Shown: positions 20,164 through 29,516, counted from the stretch's first letter. The stretch is 64,000 nucleotides of DNA from Streptomyces sp. NBC_01255 (GCF_036226445.1 NZ_CP108474.1:3410001-3474000); one strand, 5' to 3'. The notes: generated by a model from the letters alone, not told the origin. A program made the numbers and translations.

Positions 20164-21498
20164 ATGAGCCGGAGCACCACGGATTCCGCATCCTCCGCGA
20201 CCCTGCCGACACCGAAGGAGCGGCGCAGGTTGCGTGAGGCCCTCGCCCTGAGCGAGGAGCAGGTCGCCGAGGCCATGGGCGTCACGAAGGCCACCGTCAA
20301 GGCCTGGGAGACCGGGCGCTCGGCGCCACGGGGCCGCAAGCGCGAGGCGTACGCGAAACTGCTCGGCGCGGCGGAGGTCGCCGAGGCCGCCCGCGCACCG
20401 GAGCACACTCCGCCCGCGCCCGCACCGACGTCCCCGTCCACGTCCACGTCCGCGGTCACACCAATGGCCCTGCCCCCCGCCTCGGCCTCCGCCTCCGCCT
20501 CGGTCCGGCCCATGGCCGCCGTGAAACGAGCCGCCAAGCCGCCCAAGGCCCCCTCGCCGGTCCCGGCCATCGCGCCCGGCGCCGCGCGCAAGGGCGCATC
20601 GAAGCCGCCGGAACGCCTGAAACCGGCGGAAGCGGAGGCCGCCCCGGAGACCGTCCCGGAGCCCGCACCCGCACCCGCACGGCCGCCTGCCGAGCCGGGG
20701 CTCACCCCCGCGGAGGCCTTCGACGCGCTCTACGTACACGCCGCGCCCGGGCTCGTCCACCAGACCTATCTGCTCACGGGGCGCCGCCGGCTCTCCCGCG
20801 AGTCCGTCGAGTACGCCTTCCACCACGCCTGGGAGCACTGGCCCGAGGTCGCCGTCGACGCGGACCCGGTGGGCTGGGTGCGGGCGGCGGCGTACGAGTA
20901 CGCCCTCTCCCCCTGGCACCGGCTGCGGCGCGCCCACAAGCACCCCGACGCCCCGCCGACCGAGGCGAGCCGGCGGGCGCTGCTCACCGCGCTGCTCGAA
21001 CTGCCGCCGCCGTACCGCCGTACCGTCCTGCTCTACGACGGGCTCGGCCTCGACCTGCCGGACACGGCCGCCGAGACGGAGGCGAGCACCCCCGCCGCCG
21101 CCAACCGCCTGCTGCACGCCCGTACGGTCATCGGGCAGCGGATCCCCGAGCTCGCCGAGCCGGAGACCCTGCACCGGCGGCTTCACGAGCTGGTCTCCGA
21201 GGCGCCGACGGCGACCCTCCCGGCGGCGCGCGCGGTCCGGTCGGGCAGCGAGCGGCGGACCCGCAAGTGGACGCGGACGGTGCTCGGGGTGACGGCGGCC
21301 CTGATCTGCGTGACGGCCTTCACGGCGGCGACCGCTCCGACGCGCTACCTGCCCGTGGAGGTCCCCGGCGAGACCGTCAACGGGGTGCCGGTGCGCGGCG
21401 GCCCGCAGAAGCTCGGCCCCGAGGACGTCGAACTCCGCGACAGGCTCCGCAACGAGCCGAACCCCGGCCCGGAGCGGCTGATCCCGTCGGCGGAGTAG
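20164..21498 (+). CDS. Membrane-anchored HTH/sigma-factor-like regulator
   Basis: 444 residues; ATG 20164 with GGGAGGT upstream. Residues 15-70 are an XRE-type HTH ([20 protein letters not shown], then [20 protein letters not shown]). A Pro/Ala-rich linker spans about 75-180. Residues about 180-330 resemble ECF sigma regions 2 and 4: [30 protein letters not shown], then [21 protein letters not shown] transmembrane helix ([19 protein letters not shown]) and a short exterior tail end the protein. Joining an XRE HTH, sigma-like modules and a membrane anchor in one chain is unusual. It may be a regulator released or constrained at the membrane. It converges on sucD with a shared terminator. Confidence 0.82.
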   Translation: MSRSTTDSASSATLPTPKERRRLREALALSEEQVAEAMGVTKATVKAWETGRSAPRGRKREAYAKLLGAAEVAEAARAPEHTPPAPAPTSPSTSTSAVTPMALPPASASASASVRPMAAVKRAAKPPKAPSPVPAIAPGAARKGASKPPERLKPAEAEAAPETVPEPAPAPARPPAEPGLTPAEAFDALYVHAAPGLVHQTYLLTGRRRLSRESVEYAFHHAWEHWPEVAVDADPVGWVRAAAYEYALSPWHRLRRAHKHPDAPPTEASRRALLTALLELPPPYRRTVLLYDGLGLDLPDTAAETEASTPAAANRLLHARTVIGQRIPELAEPETLHRRLHELVSEAPTATLPAARAVRSGSERRTRKWTRTVLGVTAALICVTAFTAATAPTRYLPVEVPGETVNGVPVRGGPQKLGPEDVELRDRLRNEPNPGPERLIPSAE

Positions 21499-21514
21499 GC
21501 ACGGCGCCCGTACG

Positions 21515-21566
21515 CGAGTGGGCCCCGCCCCCGCCCGGTTTCCCGGGAGGGGGCGGGGCCCACTCG
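21515..21566. terminator. Bidirectional terminator between HTH-sigma gene and sucD
   Basis: Perfect 18-bp arms (21515-21532, 21549-21566), starting CGAGTGGGCC, around a 16-nt loop that can itself fold. Confidence 0.9.
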
Positions 21567-21583
21567 TGTCACGACGTGTGCTG

Positions 21584-22468
21584 TCAGCCCGCGAGGATGG
21601 CGCGCGCCAGCTTGGCCGTCTCGGTCGGCGTCTTGCCGACCTTGACGCCCGCGGCCTCAAGGGCCTCCTTCTTCGCCTGGGCGGTGCCGGAGGAGCCGGA
21701 GACGATGGCGCCGGCGTGGCCCATGGTCTTGCCCTCGGGCGCGGTGAAGCCCGCGACGTAGCCGACGACCGGCTTGGTGACGTTGGCCTTGATGAAGTCG
21801 GCCGCACGCTCCTCGGCGTCGCCACCGATCTCACCGATCATGACGATCAGGTCGGTGTCGGGGTCCGCCTCGAACGCCGCGAGGGCGTCGATGTGCGTGG
21901 TGCCGATGACCGGGTCGCCACCGATGCCGACGGCGGACGAGAAGCCGATGTCACGGAGCTCGTACATCATCTGGTACGTCAGCGTGCCGGACTTCGAGAC
22001 CAGGCCGATGCGGCCCGGCTTCGTGATGTCGCCCGGGATGATGCCGGCGTTGGACTGGCCCGGCGTGATGAGGCCGGGGCAGTTCGGGCCGATGATGCGG
22101 GTCTTGTTGCCCTTCGACTGCGCGTACGCCCAGAAGGCGGCGGAGTCGTGGACGGCGATGCCCTCGGTGATGACGACGGCCAGCGGGATCTCGGCGTCGA
22201 TCGCCTCGACCACGGCGGCCTTCGCGAACGCCGGCGGGACGAAGAGGACCGAGACGTTGGCGCCGGTCTCCTTCATCGCCTCGGCGACGGAGCCGAAGAC
22301 CGGGACCTCGGTGCCGTCGAAGTCGACGGTCGTGCCGGCCTTGCGCGGGTTCACGCCACCGACGATGTTGGTGCCGTCACCCAGCATGAGCTTGGTGTGC
22401 TTCATGCCCGTGGCACCGGTCATGCCCTGGACGATGACCTTGCTGTCCTTGGTCAGGAAGATAGCCAT
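21584..22468 (-). CDS. sucD: Succinyl-CoA synthetase alpha subunit
   Basis: 294 residues from ATG 22468. With SucC it converts succinyl-CoA and ADP/Pi to succinate and ATP in the TCA cycle. The N-terminal CoA-binding Rossmann domain has [28 protein letters not shown] and [14 protein letters not shown]. The phosphohistidine lies in [12 protein letters not shown] near residue 245. It follows sucC by 19 nt in the same operon. Confidence 0.98.
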   Translation of the reverse strand: MAIFLTKDSKVIVQGMTGATGMKHTKLMLGDGTNIVGGVNPRKAGTTVDFDGTEVPVFGSVAEAMKETGANVSVLFVPPAFAKAAVVEAIDAEIPLAVVITEGIAVHDSAAFWAYAQSKGNKTRIIGPNCPGLITPGQSNAGIIPGDITKPGRIGLVSKSGTLTYQMMYELRDIGFSSAVGIGGDPVIGTTHIDALAAFEADPDTDLIVMIGEIGGDAEERAADFIKANVTKPVVGYVAGFTAPEGKTMGHAGAIVSGSSGTAQAKKEALEAAGVKVGKTPTETAKLARAILAG

Positions 22469-22487
22469 GGTGTTCTGACCTCGTCCC

Positions 22488-23666
22488 TTACTTCGCAGCC
22501 GCGAGCTCGGCGGCCTTGTCGGCCGCGCCGTCCATGGTGTCCACGCGCTGCACGAGCGGGTGGTTCGCGTCCGACAGGATCTTGCGACCCAGCTCCGCGT
22601 TGTTGCCGTCGAGGCGCACGACGAGCGGCTTGGTGACCTCTTCGCCCTTGGAGGCGAGGAGCTCCAGGGCCTGGACGATGCCGTTGGCGACCTCGTCACA
22701 GGCGGTGATGCCACCGAAGACGTTGACGAACACGGACTTGACGTCCGGGTCGCCCAGGATGATCTCCAGGCCGTTCGCCATGACCTCGGCGGAGGCGCCG
22801 CCGCCGATGTCGAGGAAGTTGGCCGGCTTCACGCCGCCGTGGTTCTCACCGGCGTACGCGACGACGTCCAGGGTCGACATGACCAGACCGGCACCGTTAC
22901 CGATGATGCCGACCTCGCCCTCGAGCTTGACGTAGTTGAGGTTCTTGGCCTTGGCGGCAGCCTCGAGCGGGTTGGCTGCGGCCTTGTCCTCGAGAGCCTC
23001 GTGGTCGGGCTGACGGAAGTCGGCGTTCTCGTCGAGAGACACCTTGCCGTCCAGGGCCAGGATGCGGCCGTCCTTGGTCTTCACCAGCGGGTTGACCTCG
23101 ACGAGGAGCGCGTCCTCGGCGACGAAGGTGTCCCACAGGGTCACCATGGCCTCGGCGACACCCTCGGCCACGTCGGCCGGGAACTTCGCCTGGGCCACGA
23201 TCTCGCGGGCCTTGACGATGTCCACGCCTTCGACGGCGTTGACCGGGACCTTCGCGAGGGCCTCGGGGGTCTTCTCCGCGACCTCCTCGATGTCCATGCC
23301 GCCCTGCACCGAGGCCATGGCCAGGAAGGTGCGGTTGGTGCGGTCGAGGAGGTACGAGACGTAGTACTCCGCCTCGATCTCCGGGGACAGCTCGGCGATC
23401 ATCACCTTGTGGACCGTGTGGCCCTTGATGTCCATCCCGAGGATGTCCGTCGCGCGGGCGACGGCCTCGTCCGCGTCGCCGGCCAGCTTGACGCCGCCGG
23501 CCTTGCCGCGGCCACCGACCTTCACCTGGGCCTTGACGACGGACTTGCCGCCGAGGCGCTCGGTCGCGGCGCGCGCGGCCTCAGGCGTGTCGATGACTTC
23601 ACCGGCCAGCACCGGTACTCCGTGCTTGGCGAAGAGATCCCTCGCCTGGTACTCGAACAGGTCCAC
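22488..23666 (-). CDS. sucC: Succinyl-CoA synthetase beta subunit
   Basis: 392 residues from GTG 23666 ([20 protein letters not shown]), with AAAAGGGACGG ahead of it. An ATP-grasp domain ([40 protein letters not shown]) is followed by the C-terminal CoA-ligase domain ([20 protein letters not shown] and [18 protein letters not shown]). It is the first gene of sucCD. The 478-bp region upstream holds a CRP-like dyad at 23845-23858. Confidence 0.97.
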   Translation of the reverse strand: MDLFEYQARDLFAKHGVPVLAGEVIDTPEAARAATERLGGKSVVKAQVKVGGRGKAGGVKLAGDADEAVARATDILGMDIKGHTVHKVMIAELSPEIEAEYYVSYLLDRTNRTFLAMASVQGGMDIEEVAEKTPEALAKVPVNAVEGVDIVKAREIVAQAKFPADVAEGVAEAMVTLWDTFVAEDALLVEVNPLVKTKDGRILALDGKVSLDENADFRQPDHEALEDKAAANPLEAAAKAKNLNYVKLEGEVGIIGNGAGLVMSTLDVVAYAGENHGGVKPANFLDIGGGASAEVMANGLEIILGDPDVKSVFVNVFGGITACDEVANGIVQALELLASKGEEVTKPLVVRLDGNNAELGRKILSDANHPLVQRVDTMDGAADKAAELAAAK

Positions 23667-23844
23667 GCGCGTCCGTCCCTTTTCTGATGATCGCGGTTCG
23701 TTGTCTGCGTGGGCGTGCCGCGAAGGGCAACGTGACTGCACTGTCACAAGGGAGGCGTACACGGTGACCGTGGACGCGGCATGTCCGTCTCGCAGGTTAT
23801 CCCCGAGGGAGGTAGGTCCCTAAATCGCAGGTCACAACGGAGCG

Positions 23845-23858
23845 GTGATACGGGTCAC
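23845..23858. promoter_or_regulatory. CRP-like dyad upstream of sucCD
   Basis: GTG-ATACGG-GTCAC fits the Streptomyces CRP consensus as I remember it (GTG-N6-GNCAC). It also reads GTGA-N6-TCAC like the enterobacterial site. It lies about 180 bp before the sucC start. A second dyad, GTGAC-N6-GTCAC at 23732-23747, is closer to the gene but does not fit that spacing. Confidence 0.4.
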
Positions 23859-24011
23859 AGAACGTAGGGGGGCCGGGGCGGTCCGTAGGGGTTGCGGAGC
23901 GGGGACTCGCGCCCTTCACGGCAGGCGGGGACTGGGCTCCGGGCCCCTCACGACGCGCCAGGGATCGAGGTGAGGGGCTCGCGGAGGCGGGTGTGATATG
24001 GACCTCAGTCG

Positions 24012-24042
24012 ACCCCGGAGCACCCGTGCGGGTGGTCCCGGG
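24012..24042 (-). terminator. Hairpin downstream of VWA gene
   Basis: The inner dyad CACCCGTGCGGGTG (24021-24034) is extended by CCCCGG/CCGGGG flanks, about 100 bp past the VWA stop. It is a likely terminator for the moxR-DUF5682-VWA operon. A second stem (GCCCCTCAC/GTGAGGGGC, 23943-23978) lies further on. Between 23670 and 24140 I see no gene. Confidence 0.55.
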
Positions 24043-24107
24043 GCTGCGGATTCCGCACCTGCCGGGGGTACGACTCGATCACCCGTACGACTCCGGGGGC
24101 CGGACCC

Positions 24108-24140
24108 GGCTCGGGTCCGGCTCGGGTCCGGCTCGGGTCC
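24108..24140. repeat. Three tandem 11-bp units at 3' end of VWA gene
   Basis: GGCTCGGGTCC is repeated exactly three times, ending 4 bp before the VWA stop codon. The copy number is a likely site of strain variation. Confidence 0.9.
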
Positions 24141-24144
24141 GGGC

Positions 24145-25311
24145 TCAGGCCGTGGGTATCGGCAGCGGACGCTTCTCCAGAGCGGCGGCCATGATCTCCG
24201 GGAACAGGTCGGGGGTGCAGGCGAAGGCCGGGACGCCGAGCGCGGCGAGCGCCGCCGCGTGGTCCCGGTCGTAGGCGGGGGCGCCCTCGTCGGAGAGGGC
24301 GAGCAGCGCCACGAACTGGACGCCGGAGGCCTTCATCGCCGCGACCCGCTTCAGCATCTCGTCGCGGATGCCCCCCTCGTACAGGTCGCTGATGAGGACG
24401 ACCACGGTGTCGGCGGGGCGGCCGATCCTCGCCTGGCAGTGGGCGAGGGCGCGGTTGATGTCGGTGCCGCCGCCGAGCCGGGTGCCGAAGAGGACGTCGA
24501 CCGGGTCGTCGAGCCGGTCGGTCAGGTCGACGACGGCCGTGTCGAAGACGACGAGCCGGGTGGCGATCGACCGCATGGAGGCCAGCACCGCGCCGAAGAC
24601 CGAGGCGTAGACGACGGAGGCGGCCATCGAGCCGGACTGGTCGATGCAGAGCACGACCTCTTTCCGCACCCCCTGGGACGCGCGCCCGTGGCCGATCAGC
24701 CGGTCCGGGACGACGGTGCGGTACTGGGGCAGGTAGTTCTTGAGGTTGGCGCGGATCGTGCGGTCCCAGTCGATGTCCCGGTGCCGGGGGCGGCTGATCC
24801 GGGCCGAGCGGTCGAGGGCGCCGGTGAGCGTGGCGCGGGTGCGGGTGGCGAGGCGCTTCTCCAGGTCGTCGACGACTTTGCGCACGACGGCCCGCGCGGT
24901 CTCCCTGGTGGTCTCCGGCATGGCCTTGTTCAGGGAGAGCAGGGTGCCGACGAGGTGCACGTCGGCCTCGACGGCCTCCAGCATCTCCGGCTCCAGGAGG
25001 AGCGTGGCGAGGCCGAGGCGGTCGATCGCGTCGCGCTGCATGACCTGGACGACGGAGCTGGGGAAGTACGTCCGGATGTCGCCGAGCCAGCGGGCGACGG
25101 AGGGCGCGGAGCCGCCGAGCCCGCCCGAGCGGTCCCCGCCCTTGCCGTCGGCCCGGCGCTCGCGGCCGTAGAGCTCGGCGAGGGCGCGGTCCATGGCGGC
25201 GTCGATGCCGGTGAGGGCGCGGCCGGTGCCCTCGGCGTCCCCGCCGCCGAGGACCAGCCGCCAGCGGCGCAGCCGCTCGTCGTCCGTCGTGCCGTCGGTG
25301 CTGCCGCTCAT
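24145..25311 (-). CDS. VWA (MIDAS) domain protein of MoxR system
   Basis: 388 residues from ATG 25311, overlapping the DUF5682 stop by 4 nt (ATGA). The N-terminal half is helical (ALAELYGRER; VQVMQRDAIDRLGLATLLLE). The C-terminal half is a von Willebrand A domain with a complete MIDAS: CIDQSGSM (Asp224, Ser226, Ser228), Thr in GGGTDIN, and Asp in VVLISDLYEGG. The domain binds a divalent ion and probably a client protein. In MoxR systems, the ATPase and a VWA protein jointly act as a chaperone or metal-insertion machine. It is the third gene of the operon with MoxR and DUF5682. Confidence 0.92.
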   Translation of the reverse strand: MSGSTDGTTDDERLRRWRLVLGGGDAEGTGRALTGIDAAMDRALAELYGRERRADGKGGDRSGGLGGSAPSVARWLGDIRTYFPSSVVQVMQRDAIDRLGLATLLLEPEMLEAVEADVHLVGTLLSLNKAMPETTRETARAVVRKVVDDLEKRLATRTRATLTGALDRSARISRPRHRDIDWDRTIRANLKNYLPQYRTVVPDRLIGHGRASQGVRKEVVLCIDQSGSMAASVVYASVFGAVLASMRSIATRLVVFDTAVVDLTDRLDDPVDVLFGTRLGGGTDINRALAHCQARIGRPADTVVVLISDLYEGGIRDEMLKRVAAMKASGVQFVALLALSDEGAPAYDRDHAAALAALGVPAFACTPDLFPEIMAAALEKRPLPIPTA

Positions 25312-27686
25312 GTCGTGGCCTCTCGTGTCGTGGCCTCTCGTGTCATGGCCTCCGTACCGAGGATGAGGTGGAGGAGGGGCAGGACGCCGTCCGCCCGTTC
25401 CCGGTCGAGGCCGGTGGCGAAGCCGGGTACGCCGCCGGGCGTCGCGCGGCCCGGCCCGTCGGCCCGCGGGCCGCGCGCGACGAGCTCGCCGAGGGTGCGG
25501 CGGACGCCCGGCTCGTATCCGGAGAAGGTGCGGCGCAGCAGGGGCAGGACGTCGGTGAAGGCCGCCGCCGGTACGGAGGTGAGCCAGGTGTCGATCAGGC
25601 CGAGCAGCCGCTCGTCGTGGACGAGGAGCAGCCCGCCGCCGGAGGCGCCGCCGGCGAAGCCGTCGATCCAGGCGGCGGCGTCCTGCGGAGGGGCGCCGGG
25701 CGAGAGGGCGCGGCTCATGAGCGGTGCGGCCTCGTCCTCGGTGATCCGTCCCTCGTCGAGGAGGAGGCGGGCGGCCCGGCCGCGCAGGATCCCGGGCACG
25801 CGGTCGCGTCCGGCGAGCCGGTGCAGGACGCCCGCCCAGCGGTCGGCGGGACGTGCGCTGTCCGGCAGCAGGCCGAGTGCCTGGTGGACGTCGTCGATGC
25901 GGTCGCGCATGGCGGTGGCCGCGTCGGCGTCGAGTCCGACGCAGGCGGGCGGCAGGCCGACACAGATCCGCTCGGCGAGCCCGGCGGCGACCTCGGCGAG
26001 GGCGGCCGTGCCGGTGCCTCGGACGTCGCCGTAGCGCAGGGAGCGGGCCAGGGCAGGGAGGGCCTGGGCGAGGTGGGTGACGTCGGTGTCGAGCGCGGCC
26101 CGGTCGGCGAGGGCCCGCATCACGACGGGCAGGGCGTCGGCGAGGCCGGCGAGGAGGCACTGCTCGGCGAGGGCGGTGATGTCGGCGAGGGCGGTCGCGG
26201 CCAGGGCCCGGGACTCGGCCTTGGCGGTGGCGGCGGCCTCGACGGTGGTGCCCCAGACTCCGGCCTCTGCCACCTGGACGTGCAGCTCGGGCTCCCAGCC
26301 CAGCCGCCAGGTCTCCCGGAAGGTGCCGGTGCCGGCCCGTCCGGCGGCCGGGGTGCCCCAGCCGACGCCGAGCAGCCGCAGCCGGTGCAGGAGTCGGCTG
26401 CGGGCGCCGTCCGTGTCCTTGCGGAGGTCGAGGTCGAGCTCGCGCTCCCGCGCCTCCGGCTTGAGCCGCAGGGAGCGCTGGAGGCGGCTCAGGTCGCGCT
26501 GGAGGGGTACGGCGGGGGCGCCGGCCGGGACCTCGCCGAGGACGTCGCCGACGACGAGGCGGTCGCGGACGAGGTCGAGCGGCACGTCGGAGCCCTCGCA
26601 CAGGACGGCGCGGACGGCGTCCGTCGTCTCGTCGAGTCCGGGGGCCGGCCGGCCGCGCAGGGCGGCGAGGGTGTCGGCGAGGCGGACGGCCTCGATGACG
26701 TGCGCGGTGGAGACGAGGTGGTCCTCCGCCCTGAGGAGCCCGGCGACCTTGGTCATCCAGCGCTCGACGGGCCGGTCGGGGGCGGTGAAGAGGTGGCCGT
26801 ACCAGCCGGGCGCCTCGATGCCCGCGCCGTAGCCGGAGCGCCGGGCGAGCCTGCGGTGGGTCCAGGGGACCCAGGTGAGCTCGGTCTTCACCTTGGGCAG
26901 GCCCTTGAGGAGGGCGCGGTCGGCGGCGACGGTGGTCTTCCGGGTGAGGGCGGGGACGTGCCAGGCGCCGCAGACGACGGCGACCTCGTCGCCGAAGTCC
27001 TTGCGGGCGGCGCGCAGCTGGAGCCGCATGTACGCCTCGCGGACCAGGTCGCGGGGGTGCCCGCCGTGCCCGTACGCCTCGCGCAGGGCGCCCATGGCCT
27101 CGGCGAGGGCCTCGAACGGGGCGGTGGGGTCGTCTTCGCCGCGCAGTTCGACGACGTCCTCCCACCACTGCTCGGCGTCGTCGTGCCCGGCGGTCCTGGC
27201 GAGTTCGGCGAGGGGGTCGATACGGAGCCCGCCGCCGGCCTCCCCGCCGTCGGCGGCCCCTTCTCCGTCGGACCAGGTGGGGTCGGCGGCGGCGAGGGTG
27301 TGGGCGGCGGGCAGGTCGACGAACCGGACGGCGGCGCCCCGGTCGAGGGCCCAGCGGATCGCGACCCACTCGGGCGAGAACTCGGCCATCGGCCAGAACG
27401 CGGCCCGCCCGGGGTCGTCCACGGCGTGGGCGAGCAGGGCGACGGGCGGCCGCATGGACTCGTCCGCGGCGAGGGCGACGAGGGCATCGGCCTCGGCAGG
27501 TCCTTCGACGAGCACGACGGCGGGCTTCTCCGCGTCCAGCGCGGCCCGCACGGCGCGGGCCGAGCCGGGCCCGTGGTGCCGGACGCCGAGCAGCAGGGGC
27601 CGGCCGCGCCGCCCGCCGCCCCCGGCCTGGACCCCGCTCCGGCCGGGGACGGGGGCCGGTGCCGGTGCCGTGGTGGCGGGTGTCAT
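25308..27686 (-). CDS. DUF5682 protein, TIKI/TraB-like N-terminal fold
   Basis: 792 residues from ATG 27686 (4-nt overlap with moxR). The N-terminal 260 residues contain LLLGVRHHGPGSARAVRAAL, VVLVEGPAEADAL and VVCGAWHVPAL, a spacing of HxxGS, VEGP and GAWH that recalls the TIKI/TraB/ChaN/EreA superfamily of metal-dependent hydrolases. That link is my inference. A long helical region with LRL/RLL repeats follows. The C-terminus ends TREATTREATT, encoded by a 15-nt tandem duplication reaching the stop. The family is known mainly by its co-occurrence with MoxR, VWA, SWIM and DUF5691 genes, as here. It is probably the effector or substrate-handling part. Confidence 0.88.
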   Translation of the reverse strand: MTPATTAPAPAPVPGRSGVQAGGGGRRGRPLLLGVRHHGPGSARAVRAALDAEKPAVVLVEGPAEADALVALAADESMRPPVALLAHAVDDPGRAAFWPMAEFSPEWVAIRWALDRGAAVRFVDLPAAHTLAAADPTWSDGEGAADGGEAGGGLRIDPLAELARTAGHDDAEQWWEDVVELRGEDDPTAPFEALAEAMGALREAYGHGGHPRDLVREAYMRLQLRAARKDFGDEVAVVCGAWHVPALTRKTTVAADRALLKGLPKVKTELTWVPWTHRRLARRSGYGAGIEAPGWYGHLFTAPDRPVERWMTKVAGLLRAEDHLVSTAHVIEAVRLADTLAALRGRPAPGLDETTDAVRAVLCEGSDVPLDLVRDRLVVGDVLGEVPAGAPAVPLQRDLSRLQRSLRLKPEARERELDLDLRKDTDGARSRLLHRLRLLGVGWGTPAAGRAGTGTFRETWRLGWEPELHVQVAEAGVWGTTVEAAATAKAESRALAATALADITALAEQCLLAGLADALPVVMRALADRAALDTDVTHLAQALPALARSLRYGDVRGTGTAALAEVAAGLAERICVGLPPACVGLDADAATAMRDRIDDVHQALGLLPDSARPADRWAGVLHRLAGRDRVPGILRGRAARLLLDEGRITEDEAAPLMSRALSPGAPPQDAAAWIDGFAGGASGGGLLLVHDERLLGLIDTWLTSVPAAAFTDVLPLLRRTFSGYEPGVRRTLGELVARGPRADGPGRATPGGVPGFATGLDRERADGVLPLLHLILGTEAMTREATTREATT
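25311..25350. repeat. 15-bp tandem duplication at DUF5682 stop codon
   Basis: TGTCGTGGCCTCTCG occurs exactly twice (25311-25325, 25326-25340), then partly a third time. It encodes the repeated Thr-Arg-Glu-Ala-Thr end of the protein and abuts the overlapping start/stop codons. Confidence 0.9.
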
Positions 27687-28840
27687 GCGCTCACCTCGCG
27701 GCAGGCGCGGTAGAAGTCCTTCCAGCCGTCTCTCTCCCTGACCACGGTCTCCAGGTACTCCTGCCAGACGACGCGGTCGGCCGCAGGGTCGCGGACGACG
27801 GCGCCGAGGATGCCGGCGGCGATGTCCCCGGGGCGCAGGACGCCGTCGCCGAAGTGGGCGGCGAGCGCGAGGCCACCCGTGACGACGGAGATCGCCTCGG
27901 CCGTGGAGAGCGTCCCCGAGGGGGACTTGACCTTCGTCCGCCCGTCGGTGGTGACTCCGTCCCGCAGCTCGCGGAAGACGGTGACGACGCGGCGGATCTC
28001 GGCCGCTCCGGCCGGCACGTCCGGCAGGGCAAGGGAGCGTCCGATCTGCTCGACGCGCCGGGCGACGATGTCGACCTCGGCCTCGGGTGTCGCGGGCAGC
28101 GGCAGCACGACGGTGTTGAAGCGGCGGCGCAGCGCGCTGGAGAGTTCGTTGACGCCCCGGTCGCGGTCGTTGGCCGTGGCGATGAGGTTGAAGCCGGGGA
28201 CGGCCTGCACCTCCTCGCCGAGCTCCGGGACCGGCAGGGTCTTCTCGGACAGGATCGTGATGAGGCTGTCCTGCACGTCGGCGGGGATGCGGGTGAGCTC
28301 CTCGACCCGGGCGGTCATGCCCCGCGCCATCGCCCGCATCACGGGGCTGGGCACGAGTGCGTCGCGGCTGGGGCCGTGGGCGAGGAGCCGCGCGTAGTTC
28401 CAGCCGTACCGGACGGCTTCCTCGGGCGTGCCCGCGGTGCCCTGGACGAGGAGTGTGGAGTCGCCGCTGACGGCGGCGGCCAGGTGCTCGGAGACCCAGG
28501 TCTTCGCGGTGCCGGGCACACCGAGCAGCAGGAGCGCCCGGTCGGTGGCGAGCGTGGTGACGGCGACCTCGACGATGCGGCGCGGTCCGACGTACTTGGG
28601 CGTGATCACCGTCCCGTCGGGGAGCGTGCCGCCGAGGAGATAGGTGGCGACGGCCCAGGGCGAGAGGCGCCAGCGGGCGGGCCGCGGCCGGTCGTCGGCG
28701 GCGGCGAGTGCGGTGAGTTCGTCGGCGAAGGCGTGCTCGGCGTGCGGCCTCAGGGCCGCGGTGGTGGCCTCGGGCAGGCCCGGTCCGGTGTGCGTCTCGA
28801 CACCGGAACCGGGCTGCGCGACAGTTTCGGGCACGGTCAT
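27683..28840 (-). CDS. MoxR-type AAA+ ATPase
   Basis: 385 residues; ATG 28840 with GGAGGGGG upstream. Walker A is GVPGTAKT (107-114), Walker B is the segment ending RVEELTRIP (179-186), sensor 1 is LIATANDRDRG, and the Arg finger lies in SSALRRRFNTV. The MoxR family couples ATP hydrolysis to remodelling of clients bound by VWA partners. It is the first gene of moxR-DUF5682-VWA, all linked by 4-nt overlaps. The upstream sequence holds a RecA-independent DNA-damage promoter motif (28879-28901). This suggests induction by genotoxic stress. Confidence 0.94.
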   Translation of the reverse strand: MTVPETVAQPGSGVETHTGPGLPEATTAALRPHAEHAFADELTALAAADDRPRPARWRLSPWAVATYLLGGTLPDGTVITPKYVGPRRIVEVAVTTLATDRALLLLGVPGTAKTWVSEHLAAAVSGDSTLLVQGTAGTPEEAVRYGWNYARLLAHGPSRDALVPSPVMRAMARGMTARVEELTRIPADVQDSLITILSEKTLPVPELGEEVQAVPGFNLIATANDRDRGVNELSSALRRRFNTVVLPLPATPEAEVDIVARRVEQIGRSLALPDVPAGAAEIRRVVTVFRELRDGVTTDGRTKVKSPSGTLSTAEAISVVTGGLALAAHFGDGVLRPGDIAAGILGAVVRDPAADRVVWQEYLETVVRERDGWKDFYRACREVSA

Positions 28841-28878
28841 GGATCCCCCTCCAGATCGCTCGACCTGTTGTGCGATCC

Positions 28879-28901
28879 ACCGTGCACCATCCCACTGACA
28901 A
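28879..28901 (-). promoter_or_regulatory. RecA-NDp (PafBC)-type promoter of moxR operon
   Basis: On the minus strand: TTGTCAGTG (28901-28893), 8 nt, then CACGGT (28884-28879). The published mycobacterial RecA-independent damage promoter is TTGTCRGTG-N8-TANNNT. The upstream element matches fully and the -10 differs only in its first base. The predicted transcript start is near 28872, giving a leader of about 30 nt with a good ribosome site. Confidence 0.7.
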
Positions 28902-28953
28902 TCGGCTGTCGCCGCTGGTCAGGTGCCCTGCCGGGAGGGCGGGGTGAGGGAGG

Positions 28954-28993
28954 GTCAGCCCACGATCGGGGAGGTCAGCCCACGATCGGGGAG
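28954..28993. repeat. 20-bp perfect tandem duplication across lipoprotein stop codon
   Basis: GTCAGCCCACGATCGGGGAG is present twice in direct succession. The TGA stop (28975-28977, minus strand) lies in the copy nearer the gene, and the other copy repeats the same codons and stop after it. Confidence 0.95.
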
Positions 28994-29388
28994 ACGGCGA
29001 CGCAGCCGCCCGCCATCGCCTGCTCGCCCTTGGACTCCTTGATGACCTTGCCCTGGTAGACGACCTTGCAGGTAAGGCTCGCGGGGTCGAGCGAGACCGG
29101 CATGACGGCCGGCGGCATGATGCCGTGCAGCTTCACGGTCTTCTTCCACGGCGTGGTCGGCTTCTTCTCCGACTCGACCTTCGGCGCCATGGCACTGCCG
29201 TCACCGGCGTGGAACTCGATGGTCTCGATGCTCTTGCCGCCGACCTCGTACGTGACCTCGTAGGACTCGGTGACGGTCTTGTCGACCTGGTCGACGGCCT
29301 TCTCCGCGGCCTCCGAGCAGGCCCCGAGGCCGAGGGCGAGCCCGGCGGCGGCGAGGGCCGAGACGGCGGTACGGACGGTGCGCTTCAT
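28975..29388 (-). CDS. Small lipoprotein, MmpS-like beta domain
   Basis: 137 residues. Lipoprotein signal MKRTVRTAVSALAAAGLALG with lipobox LGAC (Cys24). The mature domain has VTYEVGGKSIETIEF, TPWKKTVKL, LTCKVVYQGKVIKESKG and a second Cys near the end. The order of a VTYEV strand, a PW motif and a CKVxxxGKVI strand is like MmpS/SmpA-type accessory lipoproteins of actinobacteria. The assignment is tentative. It lies between moxR and the SWIM gene, but its promoter region has AT-rich GTAAAG repeats rather than the damage motif. It may be independent of that system. Confidence 0.82.
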   Translation of the reverse strand: MKRTVRTAVSALAAAGLALGLGACSEAAEKAVDQVDKTVTESYEVTYEVGGKSIETIEFHAGDGSAMAPKVESEKKPTTPWKKTVKLHGIMPPAVMPVSLDPASLTCKVVYQGKVIKESKGEQAMAGGCVAVSPIVG

Positions 29389-29441
29389 GAGGGGGTCCCC
29401 CTGGACGGGTGGTGCTGATCTTCGGTCACGCGCAGAGAATC

Positions 29442-29458
29442 GTAAAGAAAGAGTAAAG
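29442..29458. promoter_or_regulatory. Direct GTAAAG repeats at 11-bp spacing
   Basis: GTAAAG at 29442-29447 and 29453-29458, in a stretch that is strikingly AT-rich for this genome, between the lipoprotein and SWIM genes. An 11-bp period is typical of OmpR-family response-regulator sites. The regulator is unknown. Confidence 0.35.
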
Positions 29459-29486
29459 TCAAATCCCTTCCCGGAGGCCAGGGGCG

Positions 29487-29509
29487 TTGTCAGTGGCGGC
29501 GTCTACGGT
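29487..29509 (+). promoter_or_regulatory. RecA-NDp (PafBC)-type promoter of SWIM operon
   Basis: TTGTCAGTG (29487-29495), 8 nt, TACGGT (29504-29509): a full match to TTGTCRGTG-N8-TANNNT. The -10 ends 7 nt before the ATG at 29517, so transcription should begin at or next to the start codon and yield a leaderless mRNA. Confidence 0.8.
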
Positions 29510-29516
29510 CGGTGAC

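Noticed and set aside
24108..24140. CRISPR-like or attachment-site repeat
   Set aside because: Three direct 11-bp copies without spacers, and no integrase nearby. This is a simple tandem repeat.
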